Counted from the stretch's first letter, positions 1 through 8,819 are shown. The stretch is 64,000 bases of DNA from Bin87 sp965232895 (GCA_965232895.1 OZ247430.1:3720001-3784000); one strand, 5' to 3'. A program made the numbers and translations. Notes: generated from the letters alone by a model not told the origin.

Positions 1-678
1 GGGGCCTACGGCGAAACCGAGCAGAAGATACGCAACGCGCTGGTGGAAGCGGGGGCAGATTTGTCGGACGATCCACTGGACCTGCCGGAAGACCAGGTAC
101 GGGATGCGGCGTTCCAGGCGGCTCGAATTGGCGGACGCGCTCCGGTGACGCCCGAACTGTACGCCGGATGGGAGCGGAACGTGGGCGTGGCCCGGTCGGG
201 GCGGCACCCCTACGTGGCCCAGTTTGAGGACTATTTCCAGTCGATCCTCGACGGCGGCAACGGCCTTATCGACGTTTCCGTGCCGCAGGATCTGAACCCG
301 CACCTGCTGTACTTCCAGGGTCAATGGTCGGTGGAACCGGAACGGATCCGACACGCGCGAGTGACCGAGGATCTGGAGGACTACCTGGCGTTGAACTATG
401 CGGCCAAGAGCGTAAATGCCGTCATTACCTCCGACTCGGGCGAGCCGTACCAGGTGGTGGTCACTGCAGATGGAGCAATGCTCACCGAAGAGAACGCGGG
501 CGCGGACGTCCAGTGGGACGAGAATGGCTATTCGTACATCATGGTGGACGAACCGAGAATGTACGGGATCATCGATAATCCGCAGTATCTGCCGCAGTCG
601 ATCCTGACGATGCGGTCTAACTCCGATGACTTCGGTCTGTTCGCCTTCACCTTCGGCGTGTATGCGGAGGGTCCCTGA
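1..678 (+). CDS. Thioredoxin-family protein, C-terminal part (DipZ/TlpA-like), 5' truncated
   Basis: The reading frame is open from base 1, so this is the last 225 residues of a longer protein. The visible end resembles the C-terminal beta-rich module of DipZ-type thiol-disulfide proteins: a strand with FQGQWSVEPE, an extended region with NYAAKSVNAVI, and the closing FAFTFGVY, where DipZ proteins commonly end in a similar phenylalanine-rich strand. The thioredoxin active site would lie upstream of the window. The TGA overlaps the ATG of the next gene by one base, which suggests translational coupling to another thioredoxin-like protein. The family call is from remembered pattern similarity and is moderate in certainty. 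Confidence 0.6.
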   Translation, partial: GAYGETEQKIRNALVEAGADLSDDPLDLPEDQVRDAAFQAARIGGRAPVTPELYAGWERNVGVARSGRHPYVAQFEDYFQSILDGGNGLIDVSVPQDLNPHLLYFQGQWSVEPERIRHARVTEDLEDYLALNYAAKSVNAVITSDSGEPYQVVVTADGAMLTEENAGADVQWDENGYSYIMVDEPRMYGIIDNPQYLPQSILTMRSNSDDFGLFAFTFGVYAEGP

Positions 679-1610
679 TGCGGGCGGTCCTGCTGGCGGG
701 CGCCATCGTGATCGGGCTGATGACCCTGGCTGCATGCGGAGGATCGGCAAACTCGACCGCATCCGATCAGCCTTCCGCACCGCCGGTCATCCAGGTGCCC
801 ACGGCTGATCCGGGGGACGGCTCCATCGAATCTCATCTCGCAACCAAGGTGTTGGAGGTTGGGACGCAGAGAGTCGCGTTCCTGCTGAATACGCAGAAAG
901 CGCTGGTCAAAGCTCCTCAAGTCAACATTTCCGTAGCGCCCGTTGACGGGTCGGTCCCGCCGGCGGAGATAACCGCGCCCTACAATGCCTGGCCATACGG
1001 GGTGCGGGGATCGTACGCGGCGGCGGTTGACTTTCCCGCTCCCGGGGACTACCGGCTGACGGTGATGCCGGTGGGCGGTGAGGTTTCGGGAGAGGCGGTA
1101 ATCGACGTTTCGGTGCTGGAAGACTCGCCAATACCATCGGTTGGAGAGTCGGCTCCGCCCAGCGAGACCAAGACGCTTGACGATCCTGCGGAAATTACCA
1201 ACCTGACCACCGCGTACGAGCCGGATGACGAGCTCTACCGCATGTCTATTTCAGACGCTATCGAGTCGGGCCGGCCATCGGTGGTGGTGTTTGCCACGCC
1301 GGCGTTCTGCACGAGTCCGACGTGTGGCCCGCAGGTGGATACGGTGTCGGAATTGAGGGTCGAACACCCCGACGCCGCCAACTACATCCACGTTGAACTG
1401 TACAATAACCCGGAGGAGATACAGGGCGATCTGAGCCGCGCAGAGCTGGTTCCCGCGGCGGACGAATGGGGGTTCACGCAGATCCCCGGCTGGACCAACG
1501 AGTCCTGGGTGTTTGTGCTGGACGGCGACGGTGTGGTGCGACACAGGTTCGAGGGGTTTGCGACGCTGATGGAGCTGGAAGCGGCGTTGGCCGAGGTGGA
1601 TGGTCTTTAG
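678..1610 (+). CDS. Lipoprotein with thioredoxin-like domain
   Basis: 310 residues. The N-terminus is a lipoprotein signal: a hydrophobic stretch, then the lipobox LAAC with the lipidated Cys near residue 20, so the protein should be membrane-anchored outside the cytoplasm. A Ser/Pro-rich linker follows. The C-terminal ~120 residues resemble a thioredoxin fold: a strand VVVFATPAFC, then a CTSPTC motif (two Cys with four residues between them, not the classical CxxC), and a late strand ending in WVFVLDGDGVVRHRFEG. It starts inside the stop codon of the preceding thioredoxin-family gene, so the two probably act together in extracytoplasmic thiol chemistry. Substrate unknown. Confidence 0.65.
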   Translation: MRAVLLAGAIVIGLMTLAACGGSANSTASDQPSAPPVIQVPTADPGDGSIESHLATKVLEVGTQRVAFLLNTQKALVKAPQVNISVAPVDGSVPPAEITAPYNAWPYGVRGSYAAAVDFPAPGDYRLTVMPVGGEVSGEAVIDVSVLEDSPIPSVGESAPPSETKTLDDPAEITNLTTAYEPDDELYRMSISDAIESGRPSVVVFATPAFCTSPTCGPQVDTVSELRVEHPDAANYIHVELYNNPEEIQGDLSRAELVPAADEWGFTQIPGWTNESWVFVLDGDGVVRHRFEGFATLMELEAALAEVDGL

Positions 1611-1677
1611 ACTGTACATCCTCACGGGATGGGCAAGTCGGGCGTGACAATTGGTAACAACCGGCAAATCCGAGTAA

Positions 1678-1706
1678 TTGACCGGGCAATTGGCCCGTGT
1701 TAGAGT
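1678..1706 (+). promoter_or_regulatory. Sigma-70-type promoter for the ilvB leader
   Basis: A TTGACC -35 box (1678-1683) and a TAGAGT -10 box (1701-1706) are separated by exactly 17 bases. The site lies just upstream of the T-box leader and in the gap after the lipoprotein gene, so it is well placed to start the leader transcript. Confidence 0.6.
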
Positions 1707-1718
1707 TCTTTGTGAAAA

Positions 1719-2003
1719 GCTGAGATGGAGACGAGTAAGCGGACGACGAGCGTCGCAGCGAGCCTGAGCCGGTGAAAGCAGGCACGGTTGTCCCGCCCAA
1801 AATCCCTCCGGAGCTGCCGGCTGAAATCCGCCTGCCGAAATCGGCGGCAAGTAAGCTCAGGCCGGGCTCGTTGCCCGTTAGAAGCAACGGGACATGATGG
1901 TGTCCTGCCAGAGAGGTCCAATGCACCCGGGATCCGGGAGCTGAGGGCAAATAGGGTGGTACCGCGGGCAATCGTCCGTCCCTATGGGACGGGCTTTTTT
2001 TGT
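1719..2003 (+). promoter_or_regulatory. T-box riboswitch leader of ilvB, probable Ile specifier
   Basis: The conserved T-box AGGGTGGTACCGCGG lies at 1953-1967, just before a terminator hairpin. Upstream, GACGAGTA marks the stem I S-turn near 1728-1735, GAGCC..GGTGAAAGC matches stem I apical elements, and CCTCCGGAGC follows the specifier region. In T-boxes the specifier codon sits directly before a CC..GGAGC-like stretch, which here gives ATC (1802-1804), an isoleucine codon. Uncharged tRNA-Ile would bind, stabilise the antiterminator and permit read-through into acetolactate synthase. T-box identity is secure; the specifier is a by-eye assignment. Confidence 0.9.
1974..2002 (+). terminator. 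T-box-controlled intrinsic terminator
   Basis: A 9-bp stem, GTCCGTCCC (1974-1982) with GGGACGGGC (1986-1994), closes a 3-base loop and is followed by seven T. It starts 7 bases after the T-box sequence, so terminator and antiterminator must be mutually exclusive. Confidence 0.85.
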
Positions 2004-2077
2004 GTCGCAGTGACATTGATCCGCACGTTCTGGTGGCACGATCTGGCAGAAGGAACGACCTCTTACGGAGATACACC

Positions 2078-3772
2078 GTGAAACTGAAGGGTGCGGAAAT
2101 AATCTGCGAAAGCCTGCTGAGGGAAGGAGTCGAAGCGCTGTTCGGCCACCCGGGAGGCGCAATACTGCCGTTCTACGACGCGCTGTGGTCATACCCCCAG
2201 CTGCGGCACGTGCTGGTGCGGCACGAGCAGTCGGCGGCGCACGCGGCGGACGGCTATGCCCGGATGACCGGGAAGCCGGGCGTGTGCGTGGCCACGTCAG
2301 GACCGGGAGCTACCAACCTGGTGACCGGTATCATGGGCGCCAAGGCGGACAGCGTGCCGCTGGTGGCGATCACCGGTCAGGTGGCCCGGGCCGCCCTGGG
2401 AACCGAAGCGTTCCAGGAGTGCGACATCTGCAGCATCGCCTCGGTGTGCACCAAGCGAACGTACTTGGTGCTGTCCGCAAACGACCTGGCGCGCACGATA
2501 CGGGAGGCGTTCCGCGTGGCCCAGGAAGGGCGCCCGGGTCCGGTGTTGATCGACGTGCCCCGGGACGTGCAGCTGGAAGAGGCGGAGTTCGAGTATGCGG
2601 AAGCGCCCGCGCTGGCAGAGACGCGGCTATCCGAAGAAACGCTGGAAAACGTCCGCAAGGCGGCGGATCTCATCAACCAGGCAGAGCGGCCGGTGATCAT
2701 CGCGGGTCACGGAATCGTCAACTCGCGAGCGTTTGACGAGCTGCTGGCGTTGGCGGAAGGATCCGGCATCCCGGTAATCAACACCCTGCTGGGGTTGAGC
2801 AGTTTCCCGAGGAACCACCCCCAGAGCCTGGGTATGCTCGGCATGCACGGGATGTACTGGTGCAACATGGTGGTTGACCAGGCGGACGTCATTATAGGAC
2901 TGGGTATGCGGTTCGACGACCGGGTCACGGGCCGGGTGTCGGGGTTTGCTCCCCACGCCAGGATTGTGCACCTGGATATCGAAGCCACCCAGGTGGGGCG
3001 GATTGTGCCGGCGGAAGTGCCGCTGGTCGGAGACGCCAGGCCCATCCTGAAGGCGCTGGATCCGTTGGTACAGAAAGTGGACCGGTCGGAATGGATGGCA
3101 ACAATCGCCCAACTCAGGGCGCAGCACCCGTCGCTGGCGATTCCGCAGAGCGACGCTCTGATGCCCCAGCAGGTGCTCACCGAGATGAACGAGATGCTGC
3201 AGGCCGACGATGACGCGGTGGTGGTGACCGGGGTGGGCCAGCATCAGATGTGGGCGGCGCAATACCTGTTCCTGAACCAGCCGAACTCTTTTGTGACGTC
3301 CGGCGGATTGGGTGCGATGGGCTTCGAGGTGCCCGCGGCGCTGGGCGCGCAGCTGGCTCGGCCCGGGTCCACCGTCTGGTCGGTCGCGGGAGATGGCGGG
3401 TTCCAGATGACGTTGCAGGAACTGATAACAGCCGTGGAAGAAAAACTGCCCATCAAGATAGCGTTGTTCAACAACGGATACCTGGGCATGGTGCGCCAGT
3501 GGCAGGAGATGTTCTTCGACGGGCATATAAAAGAGGTGCCGATGCCGGGGCCGGACTACGTCAAGCTGGCCGACGCCTACGGCATCCCCGCGCTGAGGGT
3601 AGAGCATCAGGAAGACGTGGCCGCCGCGTTGCAGCAGGCCAAGGACTATGACGGGCCGTTCCTCATCGAGTTTGTGGTCGAGCGGGAAACCAACGTGTTT
3701 CCCATGGTTCCGCCGGGCGGTTCGCTGGCCGACACGATGGAAGACCCCAGGACCATGGCGGTGGCCCGGTGA
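2078..3772 (+). CDS. ilvB: Acetolactate synthase, large (catalytic) subunit
   Basis: 564 residues, the usual size. It joins two pyruvates (or pyruvate and 2-oxobutyrate) in the first common step of valine, leucine and isoleucine synthesis, using ThDP, Mg and FAD. The ThDP-activating Glu is in RHEQSAAHAADGYAR (about residue 50); the ThDP/Mg motif starts at GDGGFQM (about 439) and ends in FNNGYLGMVRQWQ. I chose the GTG at 2078 because ACGGAG lies just upstream and the family starts near KGAEIICESL; the same frame also reaches back into the leader. No ilvN regulatory-subunit gene follows. Regulated by the T-box in front of it. Confidence 0.95.
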   Translation: MKLKGAEIICESLLREGVEALFGHPGGAILPFYDALWSYPQLRHVLVRHEQSAAHAADGYARMTGKPGVCVATSGPGATNLVTGIMGAKADSVPLVAITGQVARAALGTEAFQECDICSIASVCTKRTYLVLSANDLARTIREAFRVAQEGRPGPVLIDVPRDVQLEEAEFEYAEAPALAETRLSEETLENVRKAADLINQAERPVIIAGHGIVNSRAFDELLALAEGSGIPVINTLLGLSSFPRNHPQSLGMLGMHGMYWCNMVVDQADVIIGLGMRFDDRVTGRVSGFAPHARIVHLDIEATQVGRIVPAEVPLVGDARPILKALDPLVQKVDRSEWMATIAQLRAQHPSLAIPQSDALMPQQVLTEMNEMLQADDDAVVVTGVGQHQMWAAQYLFLNQPNSFVTSGGLGAMGFEVPAALGAQLARPGSTVWSVAGDGGFQMTLQELITAVEEKLPIKIALFNNGYLGMVRQWQEMFFDGHIKEVPMPGPDYVKLADAYGIPALRVEHQEDVAAALQQAKDYDGPFLIEFVVERETNVFPMVPPGGSLADTMEDPRTMAVAR

Positions 3773-3808
3773 CGGGCGCGGGAATGATGCCCTCACGCGT
3801 ACCCGGTT

Positions 3809-3901
3809 CGTCATCGCGAGGAGCGAAGCGACGCGGCGATCTCGTTCCCTCGGTGGTGTTCCTTCCCCCGGTGAGATTGCCGCGCTGCGCTCGCAAAGAC
3901 G
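3809..3901. repeat. REP-like palindromic repeat in ilvB 3' region
   Basis: Two imperfect inverted arms of about 30 bases: the left starts CGTCATCGCGAGGAGCGAAG, the right ends GCCGCGCTGCGCTCGCAAAGACG. A matching half-copy lies near 61648-61672, between leuC and leuD. The type is a dispersed intergenic palindrome; there is no gene in this gap. Confidence 0.6.
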
Positions 3902-4012
3902 GTTCCAGTGAGACCAGGTATGCGTGAGGGCGGATGCTGACTTGCCGCTGCGCGGGGTTGGTGGTAGAAATAGGCATCGCCCAGAGAAGATTGCTGCGAA
4001 CGGAGGTGCAGA

Positions 4013-4423
4013 ATGCCCCGGGTCACTATCCAGGAAGCTTCGCGGATCCTGAACGTCTCTCAGGACGTAATCCGCAAGGACGTCCGCGACGGCAAGCTCC
4101 AAGCCACCCGTGAAGGCGGCCCGACTGGCAACCGGTGGATGGTGGACATCCCGGACGACGTCGAGGGATACACCGACGACTTCAAGGAAGGTATCCACGA
4201 ATTGGCGCGAAGCCTCACCCCGTGGTGGTACGACAACCCCCGGCGCGAGGGCGTGGTGCACTATCTGGAAAGCCTGGGAATCGAGGAAGTGGAGCCCTTC
4301 TTTTTGTGTGGCTCCAAGGGCGAAGATATCTGGCCGGCCACCGGGCACGACACGCGGCAAAGGTGCCCCGAGTGCATACTTGAGGTCCACGATCAGGGCC
4401 TGCCGATGGAGACCAGGGAATAA
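4013..4423 (+). CDS. Helix-turn-helix DNA-binding protein with C-terminal Cys motif
   Basis: 136 residues. Residues 4-35 look like an excisionase/MerR-type helix-turn-helix: VTIQEASRILNVSQDVIRKD, then a basic wing with GNRWMV. The C-terminal half has a Cys at FFLCGSKG and a CPEC pair, with a His between them (GHDTRQRCPEC), possibly a zinc site. There is no recombinase next to it, so a phage excisionase role is not supported. Likely a small transcriptional regulator; target unknown. Confidence 0.6.
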   Translation: MPRVTIQEASRILNVSQDVIRKDVRDGKLQATREGGPTGNRWMVDIPDDVEGYTDDFKEGIHELARSLTPWWYDNPRREGVVHYLESLGIEEVEPFFLCGSKGEDIWPATGHDTRQRCPECILEVHDQGLPMETRE

Positions 4424-4446
4424 CCCGGCGAACCCCGCAATCGAGT

Positions 4447-4476
4447 ACGAGCCGCGATTTCGCGGCTCGTTTCGTT
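4447..4476 (+). terminator. Intrinsic terminator after the HTH gene
   Basis: CGAGCCGCG pairs with CGCGGCTCG around a short loop, and a T-rich tail (TTTCGTTT) follows. It lies 24 bases past the HTH stop codon and before the convergent reductase gene. Confidence 0.7.
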
Positions 4477-4528
4477 TGCTCTGTGGATGTGGGGGTCACT
4501 GTGGACTCCACAGGCCCCGGATTGCCGA

Positions 4529-5455
4529 TCACGTCGGCCCAGCGGCGAACGGCTTCAGAGCGGCGTAGATCACGTCGTTGATCGGCGTGGGGACGCCGGC
4601 TGATTCCCCGGCGCGAACCACGGCCCCGTTGAGCGCCTCCAGTTCCATGGGCCGTCCGGCCAACAGGTCGGCGTGCATCGACGCGCTCATGGCGCCCTTG
4701 GCGGACTGCATATAGGCGAGAGTGTCGGCGACTATCGTCGGGGCCAGGTCCACGCCGGAAGCGCGGCCGGCCCGTTCGATCTCGGACATGCAACCGACAA
4801 TGATCTTGTGCCACTCGGGCCGGGGCAGCAGGTCGCGCAGGTACTCGCGGGCCAGCGAAGTGGCGCCGGCCATCGTGGTGATAAACAGAAACTTGGTCCA
4901 CAGGGTGACGGCGATGTCTTCCGACGCCTCAGCGGGCACGCCGGCATCCCGAAAGGCGGCGCAGACGACTTCGGCCCTCGCCTGGTGGGAAGGGTCGCTG
5001 CCACGGATGCTGCCGGTGACGATGCGGACGATGTCGCCGGCCTGGGTAACGGCGCCGGGACCGGAACGGCCGGCTTCGATATACGCCGCGCCAGGCAGGG
5101 GCGCCGCGTGAGGAAAAGCATCCACCAGTGGAAGATAGGAGTCGATGCCGTTTTGAAGGCAGAGGATCGCCGTGTCGGAGCCGATCATGGGGGCCATTTC
5201 CGGTACGGCCACGGCGTTGTGGTAAGTTTTGGTGGTGAGCAGGGCAAGATCGACGGTGCCCACCTGGGCGGGCTGGTCGGTGGCGGAACAGGGAACGACG
5301 AAATCGCCGGCCTGGGTTTTCATCAGCAACCCGTTGGCACGGATCGCATCAAGATGTTCGCCGCGGGCGATGAGGGTCACGTCGTGCCCGGCGCGGGCCA
5401 GCATGCCGCCGAAGTAGCCCCCAATGCTGCCGGCGCCCATCACTGCCACTTTCAT
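4529..5455 (-). CDS. 2-dehydropantoate 2-reductase family protein
   Basis: 308 residues. Rossmann NADP site at the N-terminus: KVAVMGAGSIGGYFGGMLAR, followed by the GHDVTLIARG strand. The C-terminal helical domain has TLWTKFLF and the late P.E..ALNGAVVRAG segment typical of ketopantoate reductases. The reaction would be NADPH reduction of ketopantoate to pantoate for coenzyme A synthesis, but no panB/panC is near and a second paralog lies at 48.6 kb, so another 2-oxo acid could be the substrate. I set the start at the ATG of MKVAVMG; a GTG nine codons earlier is also open but adds non-homologous residues. Confidence 0.8.
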   Translation of the reverse strand: MKVAVMGAGSIGGYFGGMLARAGHDVTLIARGEHLDAIRANGLLMKTQAGDFVVPCSATDQPAQVGTVDLALLTTKTYHNAVAVPEMAPMIGSDTAILCLQNGIDSYLPLVDAFPHAAPLPGAAYIEAGRSGPGAVTQAGDIVRIVTGSIRGSDPSHQARAEVVCAAFRDAGVPAEASEDIAVTLWTKFLFITTMAGATSLAREYLRDLLPRPEWHKIIVGCMSEIERAGRASGVDLAPTIVADTLAYMQSAKGAMSASMHADLLAGRPMELEALNGAVVRAGESAGVPTPINDVIYAALKPFAAGPT

Positions 5456-5541
5456 CAATTCACTCCCATATTCAAGCGTCACTGTGTCCAGCAGCAGTAT
5501 GCCATAGCCGGGAAGTGCGGTGTCGGGCCGCCTCAGCGTTG

Positions 5542-5693
5542 CAGGGCAATCGCACCATCGCCGTCATTCCTGCTTTCGCAGGAATCCAGTGGTCGAATTT
5601 GTCAAATACACTTCAAATTCTTTCATGCTATGACTAATGGACTCCGGCATTCGCCGGAGTGACGGGCGTGGAGCCTATGATGCGATTGCCCTG
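5542..5693. mobile_element. 152-bp MITE-like element, copy 1, with 10-bp target duplication
   Basis: Terminal inverted repeats CAGGGCAATCGCA / TGCGATTGCCCTG bound a non-coding element. It is flanked by perfect 10-bp direct repeats CTCAGCGTTG (5532-5541 and 5694-5703), the mark of transposition. Inside is a 105-bp core (5562-5666) made of two hairpins. A copy of identical length lies at 8820-8971. Confidence 0.85.
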
Positions 5694-5776
5694 CTCAGCG
5701 TTGACGGTGGTTATTCCCGGTGCTAAATTGACTGAGATGATGATATTTATCGCCCAGAATTATGAGGAGGGCTCCC

Positions 5777-6892
5777 ATGGACTTTGGACTGTTCACAACG
5801 TGGAACGCCGTTTACGAAGGCGGCAAGGTGCCCTGGGACCCTGAGTATCAGGGCGGAAGGCTCCTCGAACCCGAGGCGTACAAGCAGAACTTCAAGGAAA
5901 TCGACCACATCGAGGCTGCGGGTTGGGACTACGTTTGGCTGGGCGGCGGTCACTTCTCCACCCAGGGCAGCATGGATCCCCAGTCGCTCATGCTGTCGGC
6001 AGTCATCGCCAACCACACCGAGAACATCAGGATCGGCACCTCCATCCACCGTCCGACCCTGCGGCTGCCGGGTGAGACCGTTTCGGAGCGGGCGTTGCCC
6101 CACGAACGCTACGCCTTTGACAATCTCCAGCCGGAGGACCCATTCCAGGTCGCGGAACAGGTAGCCATCGTGGACCAGGTCAGCGAGGGCCGGTTTATCT
6201 ACGGCCCGGGGGCGCGCACTCGTGGCTCTGAGGAACGCCGGGAGTATTTCTACGAATACCTCGAGCTCCTCAAGCAGCTCTGGAACGAGGACAGGTTCTC
6301 CGGGTTCGAGGGCAAGTACTTCAACTATCCCGCGTTCTACGAAGATTACATGAGCATCCCCAAGCCGGTGCAGAAGCCGATGCCCATGTTGCTACCCGTG
6401 GACAGCCAGGAGAGCTTCGTTCCCATGGGCGAGCATGGCTATCGCATCGCCATCGGCGCCGGAAGTTCCCCCCACAACCTTCGCGGCTCCGCTATCCTGA
6501 GGCAGGACGTGCAGGATTACCGCAACGCGTGGTTCGACGCCGGGCACGAGGGAAATCCTTCCACCGTGGTGCGCGTGCCGACCCTGGTCGCCGACACCAA
6601 GGAGAAAGCGGACCGGCGGGTCGAAGATCTGATGAACCTGGCGCGCATTTACTACGCCGGTCGTGTCGCCATCGGCAGCACCGACGCCGGCAGCGCGGGC
6701 CCGGACGCCACCGAGGAGGTCAACCTCTTCGGCACCCCGGAAGAGGTGGTCGAGAAGATCCACATGTTCCGGGAGGCTTTCACCACCGACGAGATCATGT
6801 TCGAGTGCAACTGGACGTCGTCCGTTCCGCGGGAAGTGGTCATGGACACCCTGAAATGCATCTCCGAGGATGTGATACCGCACTTCAAGTAG
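5777..6892 (+). CDS. LLM-class (luciferase-like) flavin-dependent oxidoreductase
   Basis: 371 residues, bacterial luciferase TIM-barrel family, using F420 or FMN. It starts MDFGLFTTWN, the usual first strand. Other family features are the WLGGGHFSTQG and IRIGTSIHRPTL strands, the YGPGARTRGSEERREYF segment where the flavin phosphate region lies, and a late LFGTPEEVVEKI that is characteristic of the C-terminal helices. The ATG at 5777 has GAGGAGG six bases upstream; an in-frame ATG five codons earlier overlaps that ribosome-binding site and is rejected. Substrate unknown; a hairpin terminator follows. Confidence 0.88.
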   Translation: MDFGLFTTWNAVYEGGKVPWDPEYQGGRLLEPEAYKQNFKEIDHIEAAGWDYVWLGGGHFSTQGSMDPQSLMLSAVIANHTENIRIGTSIHRPTLRLPGETVSERALPHERYAFDNLQPEDPFQVAEQVAIVDQVSEGRFIYGPGARTRGSEERREYFYEYLELLKQLWNEDRFSGFEGKYFNYPAFYEDYMSIPKPVQKPMPMLLPVDSQESFVPMGEHGYRIAIGAGSSPHNLRGSAILRQDVQDYRNAWFDAGHEGNPSTVVRVPTLVADTKEKADRRVEDLMNLARIYYAGRVAIGSTDAGSAGPDATEEVNLFGTPEEVVEKIHMFREAFTTDEIMFECNWTSSVPREVVMDTLKCISEDVIPHFK

Positions 6893-6915
6893 CCGGCAAG
6901 TATCCTGGTTCTCAC

Positions 6916-6956
6916 ACCCGCCCCGTAGTCTGGTGAATTCGGGGCGGGTATTCTTG
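6916..6956 (+). terminator. Intrinsic terminator after the LLM oxidoreductase
   Basis: ACCCGCCCCG (6916-6925) pairs perfectly with CGGGGCGGGT (6940-6949) and is followed by ATTCTTG. It lies 23 bases past the stop codon. Confidence 0.75.
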
Positions 6957-6980
6957 TAACATTCTGTAACGAGTTTCCTA

Positions 6981-7340
6981 TTGGGAACGTTCTCAACAAC
7001 AGTCCGCGTCGGCAATCCGGCCGGTGGCGACACGTTTGAAGTGGAAGCGCTGGTGGATACCGGCGCCTCGCACTCCATATTCCCGGCATCGCTGCTTGAT
7101 GGATTGCGAGTCGCCCGGCGTTCGCAAATTGACGGCATGCCTGCCGACGGCAACGAGGTATCCTACTGGACCGGGTGGGCGCTGATCGGGATTGACGGCG
7201 AAGAAGGCCCCTGCCGGGTGATTTTCGGACCAGAGGGCGATGGCAACAGCGTGATTGGGGCGACGACCCTGCAGGTGCTGTTGTTCAAGGTGGATCCGGT
7301 GCGAGAGGTTTTGGAACCCACCACTCGGGTGCGTCTGTGA
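6981..7340 (+). CDS. Retropepsin-like (clan AA) aspartic protease domain protein
   Basis: 119 residues. It carries the catalytic signature of clan AA: VEALVDTGASHSIFPASLL, with Asp in DTGAS at about residue 29. One-domain proteins of this kind work as homodimers. The usual late hydrophobic-hydrophobic-Gly motif is matched by VIGATTLQVLLF. The start is a TTG (position 6981) because no ATG precedes the conserved GTFSTTVRVGNP; the upstream ribosome-binding site is weak. A close paralog is at 41719-42096 on the other strand. Function in the cell unknown. Confidence 0.72.
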   Translation: MGTFSTTVRVGNPAGGDTFEVEALVDTGASHSIFPASLLDGLRVARRSQIDGMPADGNEVSYWTGWALIGIDGEEGPCRVIFGPEGDGNSVIGATTLQVLLFKVDPVREVLEPTTRVRL

Positions 7341-7378
7341 AACTGGCCGGTCTTCCGGGATTGCTCAGCGTTATTGCT

Positions 7379-7503
7379 ATTGTTGCTGCTGGACGAAGCG
7401 GCGGTAGATCCCTTACTGGTACAGGGCTTCCTGGTGGAACGAGTTGTCGTCGATGACCTTGTAGACGGCGCGCTCCAGCCATCGCCCCACCCAGACCAGG
7501 TTT
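7379..7503 (-). pseudogene. Possible gene remnant
   Basis: The gap between the aspartic protease and the transglutaminase-like gene holds a minus-strand stretch that reads WVGRWLERAVYKVIDDNS, then FHQEALYQ, a stop, then GIYRRFVQQQQ. It looks protein-like but has no start, and one T-for-A change would remove the internal stop. The parent gene was not recognised. Weakly supported. Confidence 0.25.
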
Positions 7504-7611
7504 CACACCCTGGAATCGGTGAGCCACCGGTCGGGACCAAATGCGATTGACCTGGGTTCTACCATGATGGAAACGACTCCTGTCAGCGGATGGGGTGGAG
7601 CAGGATTGCGG

Positions 7612-8523
7612 TCACGGCGACGGATGGCCGGAGGGCAGCAGTTCGAGCGCGTCGTCCACGGAAATACTGTCGCGATCGAAGAAGACCCGTGCGGTGGTGA
7701 AATCGAGGCGCCCGCCGCCACCGGAAACGAAGGAACCGGAGACCGGCGGAACTTCCGAATAATCACGACCGATGCCGAATTTAAGGTAATCGGTCCCAAT
7801 GTGAATGACGACGCCACGGGTGGGGTCCGCGGGCAGCCAGCCGAGGTGGGGGTGCAAGAACTCGATCCAGGCGTGGGTCTCTCCGGGTTGACGGGTTAGA
7901 AGTCCGCTGACGTAGCGGGCGGGGATCCCGCGGGAGCGGAGCATGGCCAGGCCGAGATGTGCTAGGTCCTGGCAAACACCGCGCCGCGATACCAGGACAT
8001 CCGCCGCGGCGGTGTTTACCGAAGTGTGGCCGCGCTCGTAGCGGATGTTTGTGTGGATCCACTGGACGACGTTGTCCACAGTGTAGAGCAACGTCGTCGC
8101 GCCGGCGGCGGCCTCCAGCGCAGCATTCCCCACGCTCTCCGGGTCGGCCAGCCGAGAAGCGGACAGGAATTCCTGGGCCTCCAAATCGTAGTCGGCGCCG
8201 CTGAGCGGCACGTCCGGTACAACCGGAGTGTGGCGGTTCAGGCAGACTTTTCCGATGGCGGCGATGATCAGCTCCTGGTGCGGCACGGTGATTTGGACCC
8301 GGTGGACAGTGTTCCCCAACCGGTCGGAATACTCGACCTGCTGGCCCGGCGGGAAAGTGGCCACACCGCAGGGCCCCGGCGTCTGGTACGTGTCGGCATA
8401 TGCCGCGAGCCGGAGGAAATTGTGGTTTTGCACCACTATGTCGGAGTAGGAATACCGGGCCACGTAAGCGTAGTGCACCGGGACCGGTTCGAACGCTATC
8501 GAACCACCCAGCTCGGTTTGCAT
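7612..8523 (-). CDS. Transglutaminase-like domain protein
   Basis: 303 residues. An N-terminal beta domain (about 1-120) of the type often seen before bacterial transglutaminase-like domains is followed by the papain-like core. The catalytic Cys is in RRGVCQDLAHLGLAMLRSRG (about residue 183), the His in GETHAWIEF, and the Asp in LPADPTRG. The motif YVSGLL between Cys and His is typical. Proteins of this class act as cysteine proteases or amidases rather than cross-linkers. It stands alone on the minus strand, divergent from the secreted protease downstream. Confidence 0.85.
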   Translation of the reverse strand: MQTELGGSIAFEPVPVHYAYVARYSYSDIVVQNHNFLRLAAYADTYQTPGPCGVATFPPGQQVEYSDRLGNTVHRVQITVPHQELIIAAIGKVCLNRHTPVVPDVPLSGADYDLEAQEFLSASRLADPESVGNAALEAAAGATTLLYTVDNVVQWIHTNIRYERGHTSVNTAAADVLVSRRGVCQDLAHLGLAMLRSRGIPARYVSGLLTRQPGETHAWIEFLHPHLGWLPADPTRGVVIHIGTDYLKFGIGRDYSEVPPVSGSFVSGGGGRLDFTTARVFFDRDSISVDDALELLPSGHPSP

Positions 8524-8787
8524 GATCCTCCTGACGAGTTATTGGTGACCCGACTGTTCGCCCCGGATACGCGCAGGTCGACGTGGCGCTCCTCGGCTGA
8601 CCGCAGGTCTTAGCTCCGTGTCTGTTCCAGGATGGCTTCTTCTCCCAGATAGGCTTTTATCATATTCCTGGGTGTGGCCGGCGCTTCCGGTCGCCGCTCC
8701 TGCAATCAACCCTGAAGAGCGGCTTAGGTTTCCTCGCTCTGGACTGATGTGGCATAATTCATATTACCGATATTTTATATTGTAAAC

Positions 8788-8796
8788 TGATATAAT
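8788..8796 (+). promoter_or_regulatory. Extended -10 promoter upstream of the secreted protease
   Basis: TGATATAAT is a perfect extended -10 (TGn plus TATAAT). No good -35 box is spaced for it, which is tolerated in extended -10 promoters. The mobile element at 8820 lies between this promoter and the protease ribosome-binding site. Confidence 0.45.
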
Positions 8797-8819
8797 TCCT
8801 CCAGATTAGGTATTCAAAG

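Noticed and set aside
2627..4390. 587-codon open frame on the minus strand across ilvB
   Set aside because: Antisense shadow of a well-supported gene; the translation is His/Arg/Gly-rich without any recognisable motif. Long antisense frames are expected at this GC content.
4013..4423. Phage excisionase
   Set aside because: Fold fits, but no integrase, attachment site or phage gene is nearby; the Xer recombinase at 18.3 kb belongs to a housekeeping operon.
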